The notes under the pieces: model-generated
Told to the model about the DNA's origin: nothing
Databases searched by the model: none
What the model saw: the letters and a program-made list of their open reading frames with translations, nothing else
Part shown: positions 62,688 to 64,000 of the stretch, one piece after another
Layout of the letters: each line of letters begins with the position of its first letter
Position numbering within the stretch: position 1 is the first letter of the stretch
Position numbers and translations under genes: made by a program
From: Acidimicrobiales bacterium
Lineage (GTDB): Bacteria; Actinomycetota; Acidimicrobiia; Acidimicrobiales; Acidimicrobilacustridaceae
DNA: 64,000 bases
Direction of reading: 5' to 3'
Assembly (NCBI GenBank): GCA_025455885.1
Contig: JALOLR010000008.1
Location: 186,001 to 250,000, forward strand

Positions 62688-64000
62688 CTGTGATCGCGTC
62701 GTTCGAGGGCGAGGTCCTGGAGTCGGCGGTGCGTCTCCACGCCCTCGGTCCCTCGCCGGTGCCACCAGGTGCTGTCGGCGTCGAGCGTCCACGCCAGGGT
62801 GTCGTCGGCCAGACCGACGTCGATCACCTCGGCCAGCCGGGCCTGCAGCGAAGGGTCCTCGACCGGCACGAGCGCCTCGACCCGCCGGTCGAGGTTGCGG
62901 GGCATCAGGTCGGCCGAACCGATGTAGTACGCCGGACCGCCGTCGGGCGCACCGTGGGCGAAGTGGTAGATCCGCGAGTGCTCGAGGTACCGGCCCACGA
63001 TCGAGCGGACCCGGATGTTCTCGGAGAGCCCGGGCACCCCCGGGCGCAGGCAGCAGATCCCCCGGATCAACAGCTCGACGGGGGTGCCGGCCGACGACGC
63101 CGCGTAGAGCTCGTCGATGATCCCGGCGTCCACGAGGCTGTTCATCTTCAGCACGATCCGCCCGTCCGGGCCGAGACCCGCTTCGTTGCGGATCAGCTCG
63201 GTGATCCCCGAGCGCACCGTCCGCGGTGAGACCAGGAGCTTGGCGAAGTGGGGCTCGCGGGCGAAGCCGGTGAGGAGGTTGAACAGCTGGGTGAGGTCCG
63301 ACCCGATGGCGGGATCGCAGGTGAGCAGGCCGACGTCCTCGTAGAGCCCGGCGGTCTTCGGGTTGTAGTTGCCGGTGCCGATGTGGCAGTAGCGCTGCAT
63401 GCCGTCGTCGTCCTCGCGGACCACCAGCGTGGTCTTGGTGTGGATCTTCAGGCCCATCAGCCCGTAGACGACGTGCACGCCGGCCTTCTCGAGCTCACGG
63501 GCCCAGCCGATGTTCTTCTTCTCGTCGAAGCGGGCCTTCAGCTCGACCAGCGCGGCGACCTGCTTGCCCCGCTCGGCGGCGCGGACCAGCGACGTGATGA
63601 TCGACGTGTCGCTCGAGGTGCGGTACAAGGTGAGCTTGATGGCGAGGACCTTCGGGTCGATCGACGCCTGGTGGATGAAGTCCTCCACCGACGTGGAGAA
63701 CGACTCGTAGGGGTGGTGCACGAGCACGTCGCCCTTGCGGATGACCGAGAAGAGGTCGACCGGCTCGTCGTCGACGGGCCGCAGGCGGGGCTGGGTGATG
63801 GGGCTCCAGGGAGGGTCCTCGAGATCGGGGCGATCGAGGCCGCGGACCGCCCAGAGCCCGCCGAGGTCGACCGGTCCGTCGCAGCGGTAGACGTCGGCGT
63901 CGACGAGGTCGAGCTCGCGCTTCAGGAGGTCGAGCACCTCGTCGGACACCCCCGCCTCGACCTCGAGGCGGACCGCCCGGCCGAACCGGCGGCGACGCAG
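62684..64000 (-). CDS. ppk1: Polyphosphate kinase PPK1 (C-terminal part; 5' end beyond window)
   Basis: The last ~440 residues of PPK1 are visible; the frame stays open to the right window edge. It makes polyphosphate from ATP by an autophosphorylated His. Motifs: DVLVHHPYESFSTSVEDFIH, KLTLYRTSSDTSIITSLVRA, ELKARFDEKKNIGWARELEK, GLKIHTKTTLVVRE (phospho-His), HIGTGNYNPKTAGLYEDVGL, RYLEHSRIYHFAHG (second conserved His). Its stop overlaps the CYTH-CHAD start. It reads leftwards towards the pst operon. Confidence 0.95.
   Translation of the reverse strand: MRRRRFGRAVRLEVEAGVSDEVLDLLKRELDLVDADVYRCDGPVDLGGLWAVRGLDRPDLEDPPWSPITQPRLRPVDDEPVDLFSVIRKGDVLVHHPYESFSTSVEDFIHQASIDPKVLAIKLTLYRTSSDTSIITSLVRAAERGKQVAALVELKARFDEKKNIGWARELEKAGVHVVYGLMGLKIHTKTTLVVREDDDGMQRYCHIGTGNYNPKTAGLYEDVGLLTCDPAIGSDLTQLFNLLTGFAREPHFAKLLVSPRTVRSGITELIRNEAGLGPDGRIVLKMNSLVDAGIIDELYAASSAGTPVELLIRGICCLRPGVPGLSENIRVRSIVGRYLEHSRIYHFAHGAPDGGPAYYIGSADLMPRNLDRRVEALVPVEDPSLQARLAEVIDVGLADDTLAWTLDADSTWWHRRGTEGVETHRRLQDLALERRDHR

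Overview
The window is very GC-rich, densely coded actinobacterial chromosome. The gene set (SenX3/RegX3-type two-component pair next to pst/phoU, UPF0182 membrane protein, DUF2342 metalloprotease, YlbL-like PDZ/Lon protease, DivIVA-domain coiled coil, DUF3558-like lipoproteins, polyphosphate kinase beside a CYTH-CHAD protein, and a mreB) suggests a member of Acidimicrobiia or a related deep actinomycete. This is inference from gene content; no rRNA is present to confirm it.

Region 1 (1-2.45 kb) is a patchwork. A partial unknown gene and a truncated dCTP-deaminase-like gene run head-on into the last ~45 codons of an ECF sigma factor. Then come a small membrane protein, a TetR regulator and the tail of a lost PIN-domain gene.

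Region 2 (2463-14075) is a tRNA-borne genomic island. A 94-bp perfect direct repeat (2463-2556 and 13982-14075) contains the 3' half of an initiator tRNA-fMet gene plus its terminator. The intact tRNA (14031-14107) sits at the right end, and the island encodes a tyrosine integrase and an excisionase. The cargo looks like defence: a three-gene cassette (unknown protein, DUF559-like nuclease fused to a DEAH helicase, 771-aa unknown protein with a polyproline tail), an ApeA-like HEPN protein, a TIR-like NADase-type protein and a DUF3800 protein. The three-gene cassette is the best candidate for an undescribed system.

Region 3 (14.1-38.9 kb) is core and semi-core: Dps, a quinone oxidoreductase, a methyltransferase, a PhdYeFM/VapC toxin-antitoxin pair, an orphan substrate-binding lipoprotein, a cupin, a phytoene-desaturase-like oxidoreductase, a LuxR/lipoprotein/NHLP-like cluster, an acyl-CoA ligase, a hemerythrin, two PNPOx-fold proteins (one with GAF, a Thr-Asp repeat and a winged helix), a frameshifted CIA30-like lipoprotein, UPF0182, a DivIVA-type coiled coil and a PDZ-Lon protease.

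Region 4 (39-46 kb) is a branched-chain-amino-acid-type ABC operon (livF-livG-acyl-CoA ligase-livH-livM-livK), with most genes overlapping by 4 bases. Region 5 (46-53 kb) holds mreB (apparently with a CTG start), a small membrane protein, moaE, an HtrA-like protein lacking its catalytic residues, an epimerase, a DUF2342 protein and an MFS transporter. Region 6 (53-64 kb) is a phosphate regulon: pstS-pstC-pstA-pstB-phoU-phoU-senX3-regX3 read as one leftward unit behind a three-unit Pho box, followed by a ppk1-CYTH/CHAD-NUDIX unit cut by the right window edge.
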